Positions 49,854 to 61,264 of a stretch of 64,000 bases of DNA are shown piece after piece. The translations under genes were made by a program, and so were the position numbers. This DNA comes from an uncultured Clostridia bacterium (GTDB lineage: Bacteria > Bacillota > Clostridia > Christensenellales > DTU072), in assembly GCA_946621465.1 (NCBI GenBank), contig CAMOOO010000005.1, forward strand, positions 1-64,000, written 5' to 3'. Positions within the stretch are counted from its first letter, which is position 1. Every line of letters starts with the position of its first letter. The notes under the pieces are model-generated. The model worked only from the letters and a program-made list of their open reading frames with translations, searched no databases and was not told where the DNA came from.

Positions 49854-50354
49854 ATGCCAAACGGACTGGAAATAGAACGGAAGTTTTTGATAGAAAAACC
49901 AAGCGAGGAATTGCTCCTTTCACTCGGCGCAAAAAAGAAGGTCATCGTGCAGACTTATTTAAGCGCCGAGCAGGGCGTTTCGGCGCGCGTCCGTAAAACG
50001 GAATGCGAAGGCAAAATTATATTTACGCACACCGTAAAAAGGAAGATAAGCGGCATCGTTCGTTCGGAAGACGAGAAGGAAATTACTTTGGACGAATACA
50101 CCCGTCTTCTTTCCTTTTCCGCTCCCGACTGCGCTCCCGTAGAAAAAGTCCGTTATGCTTACAGTAACAGCGGTTTTATTTACGAATTCGACCTCTTTCC
50201 CTTTTGGCAGGACCGCGCCTTTCTCGAGGTGGAATTGTCCGCCCCGGATGCGTCCTTTCCCATACCCGATTTCGTCCAAGTCATCTCCGACGTCAGCGAG
50301 GACAAAAACTACACCAACCACGCCCTTGCGCGTTGGTTAAAATCTATCCTTTAA
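49854..50354 (+). CDS. CYTH-domain protein (triphosphate tunnel metalloenzyme)
   Basis: The product is 166 residues from the ATG at 49854 (GGGAG upstream). The N-terminal LEIERKFLIEKP is the ExExK signature of CYTH enzymes, followed by VIVQTYLSAEQGVSARVRKTE, HTVKRKIS and FLEVELSAPD, which supply the arginine, lysine and acidic residues lining the tunnel. Bacterial relatives hydrolyse inorganic triphosphate or other triphosphates. It is 49 bases after the kinase gene and probably in the same operon, an unusual association; whether it is functionally linked is unknown. Confidence 0.88.
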   Translation: MPNGLEIERKFLIEKPSEELLLSLGAKKKVIVQTYLSAEQGVSARVRKTECEGKIIFTHTVKRKISGIVRSEDEKEITLDEYTRLLSFSAPDCAPVEKVRYAYSNSGFIYEFDLFPFWQDRAFLEVELSAPDASFPIPDFVQVISDVSEDKNYTNHALARWLKSIL

Positions 50355-50498
50355 TAAGGCCTGATTTTTTAAAAATTCACCCTTGCATTTTTTACGCGCG
50401 TGTGGTATAGTAATTATAGCTATATTTATGTCGCATTTGCACGCGCACGCGTATAGCGCATTACAGAAGTATTTTCGGAAACAGGGAGGTTTCTAAAA

Positions 50499-53400
50499 AT
50501 GGAAAAAGAAAGAAGATCTTTCGTAAAACGCGTCATGCTTTTGCTCACCGTCGTTTGTTTACTCGTCGCCATTCTCGGCGCCTGTAACTCCAACGGCACC
50601 GTGGAGAGCATCGAGGTGGACGAAAACAGCAATGCCGTCTACTATATGCTGGACGGGTTTAACATTTCTACGCTCAAACTGCGCGTCACCTACGACAGTG
50701 GGGACGTCAACGTGATCAACGTTGAGAAATCAATGCTCAATACCGAGTCGCAGAACAAGCTAAAAGAGAGCGGTTGGAAAGAGATCACCATAAATTACCA
50801 AGGTAAAAGTACCACCGTCACCTTTTATTTGGCCGAGGAAGGAGAGCAAGTCGTCGAAGTTACCTTTAAGGACGCCAGCGGCAACAAGATCTCTTCGGTA
50901 AAAACCCTTGTCGGCGGCAGTGTGGAAGCCCCCGTTCCCGCCGAGATCGAAGGTCAGGTATTCCGCGGTTGGGTAGACTCCGAGGACAAAGAGGTCGACT
51001 TGAAGAACATTCAGGACAGTATCACCGTCACCGCCGCCTACACCACCAGTACCACCAAGTACACCGTGCGGTTCTATGACTACAAAGGTAACATCATCAG
51101 CGAGCAGAAGATAGAAGAGGGGGGCAACGTATACGCGCCCACCTATAATAAACCTGCCGGCATTAGTTCCTATACCTGGAACACCACCTTCCCCATCAAG
51201 GTAGTCAAAGATGAAAGCATCTATATGACGGCGACGGAAAACTACTATTCGGTCGATTATGCTTACGCATTCGAGTCCTCCCGTTCCGAAGTGGTTTATC
51301 TCAAACTGCACGAAGACGTAAAATACGGAGAAAAGGCGCAGAACTTCGAAAAAGCCAAAAAACAACTCCCTGCGGCAATAGCCGAAGCGCCCATTGATTC
51401 CACCACCATTTATAAAGACACCACTTTCTTTTTCGTTCTCGTTTCCGAAAGAATCAATATTACCGTTTATAACAACCAAGAGGCGACGTTAGTCAAGATC
51501 GACCCGGCGCAGTATCTCATCAACTCCACCTATACCTTCCCCTCGGGTACCGGTATCGCCATTTCCGGCTTTACCTGCACCGGATGGCGTATATATAACG
51601 GCTCGACCTATTCCAGCGTTTACGCTCCCGGTTCTACCTGGAAGGTCAGTTCCGCCTACGGCAAGGATATAAAGATCGTCCCTTATTACACCAAAGCCTT
51701 TGCTTCCGTCAACTTTAACTTCATTTTCTCCGACGTTACGGAGAACGATAAGCCGTACACCTACTCCAAGATCGTCGACGACGTGTACGAAGTGGACAAA
51801 GACACCATAACTTACGATGATATTGTAAAACAACTGCATTCTATCAAAAACACCAATAACGGCGCCGAAGTCAACAATAATACCGAGCTCGGCAGAACGG
51901 CGCTACGCAACATTCAGACCAGTGAAATTACTTCGGTCACCTACGGCACGTCGGGTACCCCCTTTACCGTCAACAGTACGGTGGAAGTTAAGGGCGTCGA
52001 ACTTAAATTCGACATTAAACTTTCTTCTTTGGAAAACGGCACCAGCGCCCTCGGGTATACCAAAGTTATCGCCCTTTACAGCGAACCTACGGTCACCCTT
52101 CCTTCGACCGATAAAGTCACCGTTTGGTTTTATAACAATGCGCACGTACCCTGTTTCCCCTACGTTTTCGTAACGGAAACCTTTGATTACACCTTGCTTA
52201 CCTATCAGACCAAATACGTTACTTCCGAGATCACCGCGCCCGGCTATTACCGTTTGGACGTGGAAGTGGGAACGGATATCCCGGCAGAGGGCGGTTGGTA
52301 CACCTACAATACCACCAAAATGGAGTATACGCCCACCACTTCTTCCCAGACCAAAACGCTTTCCGGCGTCGATTATTACGGTTACTATATCCCCGCCGGG
52401 TATGCAAAAGCCAGCGTAACTGCCAACGCCGAAGTTCCGCTCGGCTCCCGTTATTATGTTTATAACTCCTCAGCCGGACGGTTCGAGATAACCAACGAAG
52501 CGGTCTTCTCTGCCGAAAAAACTTACTTTGTACGCAATTATCTGGAAAATACGACCACTTTCGACTCCGGATACTTCATCGGATATCAAGTTTCTTCCAT
52601 AAGCGTCGGGTTCGACCGGAGCAACAACGTCTACCTGCCCAACACCCGTAAAGAAGAGGTGGACGGCAACCAGGTAGCCCGTCCCGTCGTCTCCGTCGCC
52701 GCCAACGTTTTCTCCAGAAGCGTCAATACCGAAGAAGCAATAAGCGCAATGACCGGCACCAACTACGTTATCGCCAGCCTGCCGCAGAAACTTATTAAGA
52801 TCGGCGACTATGCCTTCGTCGGATGTCAATTATATAATTTGACCGACTTCAGTTCGGTCAGCTACATAGGAGAGGGTGCTTTTGCAGGAGCCATTCTGTC
52901 CGGCAACCTGTCCTTTGCCAACGTTCAGATCATCGAAGAAAGAGCCTTCGCGCTAATGAACGTCCTTGCAACGGACGGCAACGCCACCTTGACGTTCAAT
53001 AAGCTGATTGACGTATCCGACCTCGCTTTTGCCAAAGCCGCCGGAAAGGTCACCCTTTCTTTCAACGCAAACCTTCTCGACTCGATAGGAAATTACGCCT
53101 TCTTCTCCATAAAAAATCTGCAATCGATAACCGGACTTGATAAGGTGACGGTAATCGGCTACGGCGCGTTCGCGTCCACACCGCTGACCACGCTCAGCTT
53201 CCCCAATCTGGAATATATCATCGTTGACGAAAACGAAGACGGTGCTTTTGCCAACATGCGCGAACTGACTTCTCTCTACTTAGGCGGCAACGGAACGCTC
53301 TCCGACCACGAGATTGACCTGTCGATAATCGAGGGTAGTAAAAACCTCATCGTCCTCTCCCTCGGCAAACAGGGGAGTACGGCGCTTGCGGCTGCCGGCG

Positions 53401-56400
53401 ACGGCGGAACGACGGAGGATAAACTGCTCAGTCTTACCGGGACCCTCACCGATGCGTCCGAATATCAATTGAAAGAAATATATCTGCCCGCATCCCTCGT
53501 CGTTATTCCTACGTCGGTGCTGGCGCAGTTCGACTTCCTGGAAAAGATCGTCGTTCCCGCTTCCTGCAAGGAATTCTTCACCTACGACGGCGTTCTGTTC
53601 TCTGTAGAGGATACCACCTATACCTTCTATTATTACCCGACCAACAAAATGGGTGAATTCGCCCTGCAGTTGCCGGAAAGCGCGGAGACGCTCATCATAA
53701 GCCCCGCCGCTTTAGGCGAAGCGGAAATCACCGCGATCGACCTTACCCGTCTCTCCGACGAGATCGGCATCACGGTGGAAACGGGCGTCCTGAATGCCGT
53801 CGTCTACGGTATCAAAACCAATTCCGTCGACGCCATGACCGTTTATCAGCTCAGCGAACTCGGCAACGTGTACCTTATGGGGACCGGCCTTACCGAAAGC
53901 GGACTGCAAACGCTTATTTCCAACAACAACTGGGACGAATCCAAAGTCGCTCTGTCCGATAAATTCGATTACCACTACGACGCAACCAACAAGCTGCTGT
54001 TTAAGTTAGACGTAGGCGAAAGAACGGCGTCTCTTATTAAGGGCTACCGCTACGCCGAGTCCATTACCGTACCGGCGAGCCTGAATATCTCCGGTCAGCC
54101 TTATAGCGTCAACGCCATTTTGGAAGGTGCCTTCTACGGATTCGAGAACCTCAAAACGTTGAACGTACTTGCTCGTCTCCTGTACTTCCCCGAAGGGGTC
54201 TTCGGAAGCGAGTCGGAACAGGTCTCTTGCGACGAATTGTCCAGTATGACCTTTGCCGGATGGGTAACGGGGAACACCGTCACGATGGAATCCTTCCGTT
54301 ACACCGCATGGTTCAACGAACATACCATTATTTCCGCCGGCGGTAAACCGTTCGGCTACAACGCCGCCGCCGACGACCAGGTGATCACCGCGACCGAATT
54401 GACCGAGAGCGGATTTACCACCAGTATCGACGCGGAATTCTTCAAAGACGCCGAAAACCTCCTCTCTATCTCCCTCCCGGCGTCCATTACCAACATCGAG
54501 GCAGACGCCTTCAACGGCTGCGAAAAATTGACGACGGTGGACTTTAACAGAGTCACGTCCATCGGCGACAGAGCCTTTGCAGGATGTATCTCGCTGAAAA
54601 AAGCCATCGTAAACAACCTCGGGACCATCGGCGAAAGCGCGTTCGAGGGCTGCACTTCACTCACCGAATTCGTCGCTCCGGAATTGACCCGTCTGTCCAT
54701 ATCCGCCTTTAAGGATTGCGAATCTTTGGAATCGGTCAATCTGCAATCGTTACAATCCTTTGCTACCGACGCTTACAACGACTCCAACGCCTTTATGAAC
54801 TGCGCTAAACTGACCGACGTACAGTTCAGCCGTTATTCTTCGGATACGCTCCCCGGTCACGTCTTCTACGCTTCCGGTCTGCGCTCCTTTAAGTTCACCG
54901 AATACACCTCTATCACCACCATCGGCGATAGCGCGTTTGGCGAATGCACCGGCTTGCAATACGTTCTTCTTTCTTCCAAAGTCATCATCGTCGGCGAAGA
55001 AGCCTTCGCAGGTTGCACCGCGCTCAGAGTACAATTCAACTATTCCGTCAACGCACTTCTTAACGCCTCCACGCATAACGCTTCGGAGAACCGCTACGAG
55101 GGCGTCAACATCATCGACGGAAAGAGGGTAGAGTGCTACATCTACGACAATGCGTTCGAGGGCAGCACTGTTTCTTTCTACGTCAACGCCGACGTTAACG
55201 TGGGAGCGAACTTCTTGCAAGAATATTCCGCTCACGTTACTTCGCAGTTCCCGACGGTCAACTTCTCCTTCTTCCCCGATCCCAATATTTCCTTTAATAA
55301 TATCGAACTGGGTATCGCCGTTTTGAGCGATAGAATTTACTTTGAAGAGCCGGTCGCGCCCGATCTCAGCTCCAAGGGTCTGACCTTCATCGGTTGGTCG
55401 GATAGCGACAGCACCTATTCGCCCATTTCCTTCCCGGTGGTCTGGACGTCCAGCAGAACCATTTACGCTAAATATATTTCGCAGGTAAAAGGTACGCTCG
55501 ATCCCAACGACGTCGACTATATCTACCTCGCCGTTGAACAGCCGGAACTGGAAGTGGAACCGTTAAACGACGTCCGCAAATTAGCAGAGGACGCCCTTTA
55601 TGAATTTATTCTCCACCAAATCAACAGTACAAAAGCCTATAACGCCTACCTCGGCGAAGACGGTTTTATCGACTACGAACACCAGGTCAACGTTACCAGA
55701 AGCAACCTCATTTCCATCGAAGGCATCGGCTCGGGCGTAAGTGATTTCCTTTACGCAAAAGGCATCAGCGACGAATGGGGCGAAACGGTCAAGTGGTTCT
55801 ATAAGATAGGAGAGGAAGCCGAGGTGGAGATCACCGCATTCCCCCTCGTCATCACCGACGTAGACCGCGGCGATAAGATCGACATCTACGCGAAAGTTAC
55901 TTCCAAACGGTACGTCTTTAACGAGAACGCTTCCGGTCAGGATAACTGCATCGTGGTACAAACGGTCACCAAGACCATTCATTATAACGATGTTGGCGAA
56001 TTCGGTTACGCTATCGTCAATTACAGCAGTCTGGATAGTAAAAACATCGTTCTGCCCACCGTCTATTCCGACGGCGACGTAGAGGACGGCGGCAATGGCG
56101 AAGCACCCGTTATCGCCGTGTACGCAGGGGCGTTCGGCAACGACAACTTCCGTTGCGCGGAACTGACTTTGCCCTCTCAGGTAAAAGCCATCTTCCCGGG
56201 ATACTATCAGAGCAACTCTTACACCGACGATCAACCCACCGACCCGAGATACACCTTCAACGAGCATCTGACCAAAATCAATCTCCCGTCCTCTTTGCTT
56301 TACGTCGGAGAAAAGATTTTCTACGGTTTGAGCAATCTGGAATCCATCACTTTCGGCAACAACGACAGTCAGCTTTTGTACGTCTCGCGCGAAGACTTTG

Positions 56401-59400
56401 TGGGGAGCAAATGGTACAAAGACGCCGTACTCAGCGCCGAGGGCGGCAGAAACAACGGATTTATTATGGCAGGCAGAACGGCAGTCGAGTATGTCGGCAC
56501 CACTTCTTCTCTGTTCACCAGAACGGCTACCAATAACGAACTGGAGACCGTCTATACCGACGGCGACGAAGTCAAAGGCTTTACGCCCGGAATGAACCTC
56601 GGTTGGAAACTGTTCGACGAGAACAACGCCCTTGTTACCGGACAGGAACTGAAAGTTTATTTGTACGGCGCGGCAGGCATCGAGTCCACGCTCCGTACTT
56701 ACGTGAACTACGGCGACGCCGTTTACAACAACACCGATAAAACGTACACGATCGTCATGAAAGACGCTATTACGCCCGACGTCAACCCGACCTTCACCTT
56801 CATCCTCTATGCTCGTGAAACGGCGGAGAGAAAGGTGGGCGACGTCAAGAAGATCACCATAGCCTTTACCGAGAGTTCTCAGACGGACTCCTGCTACCGC
56901 TTCATCACCAAATCGGGCGAAAAGGTAACGCTACCTAACCTCGCTATCAAAGTGGTGGACGGCATACTGAAAGACTTCCAGGATATGATCTCGCTTACCA
57001 TCAATAACGACCTTGTTTACGTCGGAAAAGAAGCGTTCAGCGGTTCTTCTCTTACCACCGTTTCTTATACCGACAGAGCGGAGAATTGTAAAGTAGCATA
57101 CGTCGGCAAGGACGCCTTTGCCGGCACGCCCTGGTATTCGGCAACGGAGAGCATCATCCTCGGTACCGTTTACCTTAAATATAATAACACCGGTACGGGG
57201 ACCTCTCTTGGCGGAAACAGCCGTAAAGTCAACGTCACCATTCCTTCTTACGTAACCCGCATTGCCGAGGGCGCATTCAGGAACGCAACCAGCTTAGGCG
57301 GTGTGACGTTCAGCGGTAAAAACCTCAAGGTTATCGAGAAAGACGCCTTTGCCGGCAGCGGACTTATTTCCATTACGCTTCCTTCTTCTGTCAACACCAT
57401 TATGCGCGGTGCCTTCAAAAAGTGCGCTACGCTGACCGACGTAAGAATGGATAGCACGCAAATAACCAAACTGGAACAGGATATGTTCTACGGTTGTACT
57501 TCCCTTGTCAGCGTTTTGTTGCCGTCCACGGTAAAAGAACTGGGTAAAAACACCTTCAGAAAGGCGAGCGCGTTAAAGACCATTACCGCAAGCGGACTTA
57601 ATGAACTGGACGTCAGCGATACCGCTCTTATCGACACCGTATTCTACGATCCCGGTCAGGGCGACGACGATACCTATATCATCCTCGGTAACGTACTCGT
57701 TAGATTTATCTTAGGCAAAGTCAACGCTAACCTTGCGGCGGTCAACAGCGATGCGAAGATCTCCGCAGTTATCCCGAACGGCGTTACCAACGTCCTTATG
57801 GATGCTTTCTACGGCAACACCGCCATTACCTCGGTCTCCATTCCTTCTTCTGTCACCGTCATCGGTAAGAATGCCTTTGCAGACTGCACGAAGCTAACTA
57901 CGGTGACTTTCGTTGCCGGCTCCGGCCTTAAAAAGATCGGCGACTACGCCTTCTCCGGCTGTACGAAATTGACCACCATTTCCCTCCCCAACGGTTTGCA
58001 GGCTATCGGCGAATACGCCTTTAGTCAGACAGCTATCACCACAGAGGTGCTGGGCGAGGATGAAAAGACCGTCCTTTCCGATCCCGGATTTACCATTCCC
58101 GATACCGTTCAGACGATCGGTAGAAGCGCGTTCTACGGCGTAGAAACGCTGTCCATACTTAACCTCGGTTCTTCGCTCAGAGAAATCGGACTTAATGCCT
58201 TCGTGTCGAACGGCGGCAGACTGTATCGTATCAATTGGAACGTCAGCGACAGCGACGTCGATTCGCCCTTCGTCCTGCTGACTGCCGCTTGCAGAGACCT
58301 CGGCGGCTCCGATATGAGCGCATTCTTCTCCACCAACACGACCAACTACGTTATCCGCTTCTACTTCCCCTCGGCGTTGATGACCTATCTCGACGCCAAC
58401 TCCAACTTCTGGTACACCACCGGAAGCGACGACCGCGGATATATCTGCAAAGAGTTCGGAAAAGAATCTTCTTTGCCGACGGTCACGTTGAGAGTAGAAC
58501 AGAGCCAGTCCGAAATCCATAGAGAGGTTATTAACTCAATCAGCGACCTCGGAGAACCTCCTATCGTCGCCAAAAAGACCTTCGTCGAATGGGTAGTAGG
58601 CGACAACGAAAACGATAACGGCGCTGCCCTCGAGTATCCGTACGAGATCAGAACCAACTCCCTCGTACTCACCGCTCGTTTCGTCGATAACAACCCGGAC
58701 GAAGCTCCCATGGACAACGGCGCAGGCTACACCATCGTAACCAGCGGTACCGGTTCTTCGGCAGTGGTCCGTATCGACACCGTCTCCAATCTCAAAACGT
58801 TGTACGTACCCGATACCATCGGTAACGTAAAGGTCACCTCTATCGACCTGAGTACGCCCAACAACACCGTCGAGAAAATCGTCTTTACCAACGCTAAAAA
58901 CTTCAACGGCATCTCCGGCAACATCTTTGCGAAGTTCACCGCCCTGAAGTCCGTCGTTCTTGCCAACGACATCACCGGCGTTGACTTCAGCGTGGAGACC
59001 ATCACGTTGTCCCACTCCGTCGTAGAGAACGATCAACAAAAGGTGACCAATTACACCTTCCAGGTGGTTTACGGCGAGAACAGGACCGTCCTTATTGCCT
59101 TCATCGGCAAAGCGGAACCGGGCGTCGATCTGGAATTCATCATTCCGGCAGGAGTGACCACCATCGCCGAAAAAGCCTTTATCAACTCCGATCTTGCTTC
59201 CATCTACATTCCTAAGAGCGTTTCTCGTATCGACTCGGATGCGTTTAATAAGGAAATTAAGAAACTTAAGATCGAAACGGATATCAACATTACGCAAATG
59301 AACTATGCGGCGTTCTCCGACAGAACGGCTTCTTCCGACCCGGCAGTAAACAGCTTCTGGGAGAGAGAAGGCACCAGCAGTAGCGTCAATGCGAACGAGA

Positions 59401-61247
59401 GTCCCACCAAGCGTGCGTACGTCGAGATCAGAGGTATGAAACGTTCTAACGGAACGGACTCCATCCTCGGCTACTACTACGCCTTCGGTAATATTCTGCT
59501 CGGCTACAAGTACGTTTCCGGCGATAACATCGACCTGCCGGATAGCGTAAACGGCTTCAATATCACCGTACTTGCGTCCAACACCTTTAACATCGACAAC
59601 GCCGCATCCTTTGCGGTCAACACTATGGAACTGCCCACCAACATCGTTAAGATCAACACCAACGCTTTTGTAAAAGCCAACGTCAGAACGAGTATGGCGG
59701 GTACCAACGAAAAGACGTACTCCAGACTGAACGACATCGCCGACGACGTGTTCACGGGAATGGGCTTCTACGAAAACTCCAACAGCGGAATGCTCATCCT
59801 CGGCGCCGTCTTGGTTAAAGCGCAATACACCGCTACCACCATCGTCGTTCCGGACAATATCCAGACCATCATGAAGAGTGCCTTCGACAACAGCCAGGCA
59901 AGCACCATCGTTTTGGGTAATTCCGTCTCCGTCATCGGTGCGTCCGCGTTCGCGCATTCTTCCTATCTTACGGCGATCAACATCCCCAACTCCGTTACCA
60001 CGATCGGTAGCGAAGCGTTCAACGACTGCGCTAAGCTGTCCAACGTCAGATTCGACACCGTCGGTTCCGCTCTCTCAAAGATCGGCGACAGTGCCTTCAT
60101 GAACTGCGTATCCTTGACCTCGATCAACCTGCCGGCCAACTTAAAAGAGATCGGCAGCAGTGCCTTCTGGGGTTGTAACAAACTGGTGAGCATCACCTTT
60201 GAGGGCTTTGTGGAAACGGCAGACGCCGCAACGGGCGAGATTATCCGCACCTACACCAAAGAAAGCAGACTGCAATCCATTGGCGAGTCGGCGTTCAACG
60301 AATGTACCTCGCTTACGGCAATCAAGATTCCGGACGGAGTAGAGGAGATTAAGAGCGGTACCTTTACCGGCTGTAAGAACCTCTTGACGGTGGAATTCAA
60401 CGAGAGCAGCAGCAAACTGAAAGTCATCGGCGTCAGAGCCTTCTCCGGTTGCGTCAAACTGGGTAGCCAGCTCTACATCCAAGAAGACGACAGAAATCCG
60501 AGCGGATACATCCTCACGCAACAGGGTTCGACCGAAGAAACCGGACTTGTTACTTTGCGTCTACCCAACTCGCTGACGAGAGTAGAAGCCTACGCCTTTG
60601 AAAACTGCAGAGGACTGTGGGGCGTCCTGTTCAACTACAACATCGACTACCTCGGCAACAAAGTATTCGACGGATGCGTCAACTTGACCAAAGTGGTATT
60701 CTACCGCGGTACCGCGCCGACCATCGAGAAAGAAACCTTCGAGATCGGCAACGACGCTCTCTATCGTCTGCGTATCTACGTCAGAATCAGTACTTCTTCT
60801 TCCAGCGAAGGGAATACCTACGGTTCTATCATGCAGAGCTACATCGACAAATGGGAGAACATCCAGGATAACAACGTCAGAACGGCGGCTACCTGCAACG
60901 GTCAGAACATTAAGTTCTCTCTCTACGAAAGAAACGACGCTCCGACGCTTACCATCAAAGAAAGCGACAACGAATCCAGTTCCTACGAGAACTACAACGT
61001 AGAGTACTATATTATGGAAATCACCTCGACCAATCCTCTTGATAATATGAAGTACATCGTCGAGAAGCAGGGCGATACCTGGTACTACGGTCAGACCAAC
61101 AACTACACCATGGCGACCGGCGGTTCTCGTAACAACGAAGACAGCGGCTTAGTTAAGACCTACGGCAGTCAGACCATCAATCAAGACGGCCTCAACTACG
61201 TAGTCATCGTCGTTGACTATGACGAAATGACTATCGCATTGCGTTAA
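50499..61247 (+). CDS. Giant BspA-like leucine-rich-repeat lipoprotein, 3582 residues
   Basis: The gene occupies 10.7 kb. GGGAGG precedes the ATG. A lipoprotein signal ends AILGAC (Cys29). Then comes an Ig-like region (VESIEVDEN to about 115), two InlB B-type repeats (VEVTFKDASGNKISSV and YTVRFYDYKGNIISEQ, about 117-245), a long beta-rich region, and from about 750 many LRR_5 repeats such as IGDYAFVGCQLYNLTDFSSV and IGDRAFAGCISLKKAIVNNL in several blocks separated by non-repeat beta segments (for example 1600-1900 and 2600-2800). Further B-type modules (FIGWSDSDSTYSPISFP) occur within. The end has no LPxTG and no PTxW tail. It must reach far from the cell surface, probably as an adhesin. Reading frame is intact throughout. 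Confidence 0.93.
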   Translation: MEKERRSFVKRVMLLLTVVCLLVAILGACNSNGTVESIEVDENSNAVYYMLDGFNISTLKLRVTYDSGDVNVINVEKSMLNTESQNKLKESGWKEITINYQGKSTTVTFYLAEEGEQVVEVTFKDASGNKISSVKTLVGGSVEAPVPAEIEGQVFRGWVDSEDKEVDLKNIQDSITVTAAYTTSTTKYTVRFYDYKGNIISEQKIEEGGNVYAPTYNKPAGISSYTWNTTFPIKVVKDESIYMTATENYYSVDYAYAFESSRSEVVYLKLHEDVKYGEKAQNFEKAKKQLPAAIAEAPIDSTTIYKDTTFFFVLVSERINITVYNNQEATLVKIDPAQYLINSTYTFPSGTGIAISGFTCTGWRIYNGSTYSSVYAPGSTWKVSSAYGKDIKIVPYYTKAFASVNFNFIFSDVTENDKPYTYSKIVDDVYEVDKDTITYDDIVKQLHSIKNTNNGAEVNNNTELGRTALRNIQTSEITSVTYGTSGTPFTVNSTVEVKGVELKFDIKLSSLENGTSALGYTKVIALYSEPTVTLPSTDKVTVWFYNNAHVPCFPYVFVTETFDYTLLTYQTKYVTSEITAPGYYRLDVEVGTDIPAEGGWYTYNTTKMEYTPTTSSQTKTLSGVDYYGYYIPAGYAKASVTANAEVPLGSRYYVYNSSAGRFEITNEAVFSAEKTYFVRNYLENTTTFDSGYFIGYQVSSISVGFDRSNNVYLPNTRKEEVDGNQVARPVVSVAANVFSRSVNTEEAISAMTGTNYVIASLPQKLIKIGDYAFVGCQLYNLTDFSSVSYIGEGAFAGAILSGNLSFANVQIIEERAFALMNVLATDGNATLTFNKLIDVSDLAFAKAAGKVTLSFNANLLDSIGNYAFFSIKNLQSITGLDKVTVIGYGAFASTPLTTLSFPNLEYIIVDENEDGAFANMRELTSLYLGGNGTLSDHEIDLSIIEGSKNLIVLSLGKQGSTALAAAGDGGTTEDKLLSLTGTLTDASEYQLKEIYLPASLVVIPTSVLAQFDFLEKIVVPASCKEFFTYDGVLFSVEDTTYTFYYYPTNKMGEFALQLPESAETLIISPAALGEAEITAIDLTRLSDEIGITVETGVLNAVVYGIKTNSVDAMTVYQLSELGNVYLMGTGLTESGLQTLISNNNWDESKVALSDKFDYHYDATNKLLFKLDVGERTASLIKGYRYAESITVPASLNISGQPYSVNAILEGAFYGFENLKTLNVLARLLYFPEGVFGSESEQVSCDELSSMTFAGWVTGNTVTMESFRYTAWFNEHTIISAGGKPFGYNAAADDQVITATELTESGFTTSIDAEFFKDAENLLSISLPASITNIEADAFNGCEKLTTVDFNRVTSIGDRAFAGCISLKKAIVNNLGTIGESAFEGCTSLTEFVAPELTRLSISAFKDCESLESVNLQSLQSFATDAYNDSNAFMNCAKLTDVQFSRYSSDTLPGHVFYASGLRSFKFTEYTSITTIGDSAFGECTGLQYVLLSSKVIIVGEEAFAGCTALRVQFNYSVNALLNASTHNASENRYEGVNIIDGKRVECYIYDNAFEGSTVSFYVNADVNVGANFLQEYSAHVTSQFPTVNFSFFPDPNISFNNIELGIAVLSDRIYFEEPVAPDLSSKGLTFIGWSDSDSTYSPISFPVVWTSSRTIYAKYISQVKGTLDPNDVDYIYLAVEQPELEVEPLNDVRKLAEDALYEFILHQINSTKAYNAYLGEDGFIDYEHQVNVTRSNLISIEGIGSGVSDFLYAKGISDEWGETVKWFYKIGEEAEVEITAFPLVITDVDRGDKIDIYAKVTSKRYVFNENASGQDNCIVVQTVTKTIHYNDVGEFGYAIVNYSSLDSKNIVLPTVYSDGDVEDGGNGEAPVIAVYAGAFGNDNFRCAELTLPSQVKAIFPGYYQSNSYTDDQPTDPRYTFNEHLTKINLPSSLLYVGEKIFYGLSNLESITFGNNDSQLLYVSREDFVGSKWYKDAVLSAEGGRNNGFIMAGRTAVEYVGTTSSLFTRTATNNELETVYTDGDEVKGFTPGMNLGWKLFDENNALVTGQELKVYLYGAAGIESTLRTYVNYGDAVYNNTDKTYTIVMKDAITPDVNPTFTFILYARETAERKVGDVKKITIAFTESSQTDSCYRFITKSGEKVTLPNLAIKVVDGILKDFQDMISLTINNDLVYVGKEAFSGSSLTTVSYTDRAENCKVAYVGKDAFAGTPWYSATESIILGTVYLKYNNTGTGTSLGGNSRKVNVTIPSYVTRIAEGAFRNATSLGGVTFSGKNLKVIEKDAFAGSGLISITLPSSVNTIMRGAFKKCATLTDVRMDSTQITKLEQDMFYGCTSLVSVLLPSTVKELGKNTFRKASALKTITASGLNELDVSDTALIDTVFYDPGQGDDDTYIILGNVLVRFILGKVNANLAAVNSDAKISAVIPNGVTNVLMDAFYGNTAITSVSIPSSVTVIGKNAFADCTKLTTVTFVAGSGLKKIGDYAFSGCTKLTTISLPNGLQAIGEYAFSQTAITTEVLGEDEKTVLSDPGFTIPDTVQTIGRSAFYGVETLSILNLGSSLREIGLNAFVSNGGRLYRINWNVSDSDVDSPFVLLTAACRDLGGSDMSAFFSTNTTNYVIRFYFPSALMTYLDANSNFWYTTGSDDRGYICKEFGKESSLPTVTLRVEQSQSEIHREVINSISDLGEPPIVAKKTFVEWVVGDNENDNGAALEYPYEIRTNSLVLTARFVDNNPDEAPMDNGAGYTIVTSGTGSSAVVRIDTVSNLKTLYVPDTIGNVKVTSIDLSTPNNTVEKIVFTNAKNFNGISGNIFAKFTALKSVVLANDITGVDFSVETITLSHSVVENDQQKVTNYTFQVVYGENRTVLIAFIGKAEPGVDLEFIIPAGVTTIAEKAFINSDLASIYIPKSVSRIDSDAFNKEIKKLKIETDINITQMNYAAFSDRTASSDPAVNSFWEREGTSSSVNANESPTKRAYVEIRGMKRSNGTDSILGYYYAFGNILLGYKYVSGDNIDLPDSVNGFNITVLASNTFNIDNAASFAVNTMELPTNIVKINTNAFVKANVRTSMAGTNEKTYSRLNDIADDVFTGMGFYENSNSGMLILGAVLVKAQYTATTIVVPDNIQTIMKSAFDNSQASTIVLGNSVSVIGASAFAHSSYLTAINIPNSVTTIGSEAFNDCAKLSNVRFDTVGSALSKIGDSAFMNCVSLTSINLPANLKEIGSSAFWGCNKLVSITFEGFVETADAATGEIIRTYTKESRLQSIGESAFNECTSLTAIKIPDGVEEIKSGTFTGCKNLLTVEFNESSSKLKVIGVRAFSGCVKLGSQLYIQEDDRNPSGYILTQQGSTEETGLVTLRLPNSLTRVEAYAFENCRGLWGVLFNYNIDYLGNKVFDGCVNLTKVVFYRGTAPTIEKETFEIGNDALYRLRIYVRISTSSSSEGNTYGSIMQSYIDKWENIQDNNVRTAATCNGQNIKFSLYERNDAPTLTIKESDNESSSYENYNVEYYIMEITSTNPLDNMKYIVEKQGDTWYYGQTNNYTMATGGSRNNEDSGLVKTYGSQTINQDGLNYVVIVVDYDEMTIALR

Positions 61248-61264
61248 AATATCGCACTAAAACA

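Noticed and set aside
58536..59957. 473-codon frame on the minus strand within the giant LRR gene
   Set aside because: Gly/Val/Asp-rich shadow of a repetitive coding region; no homology-like motifs and no promoter or ribosome site.
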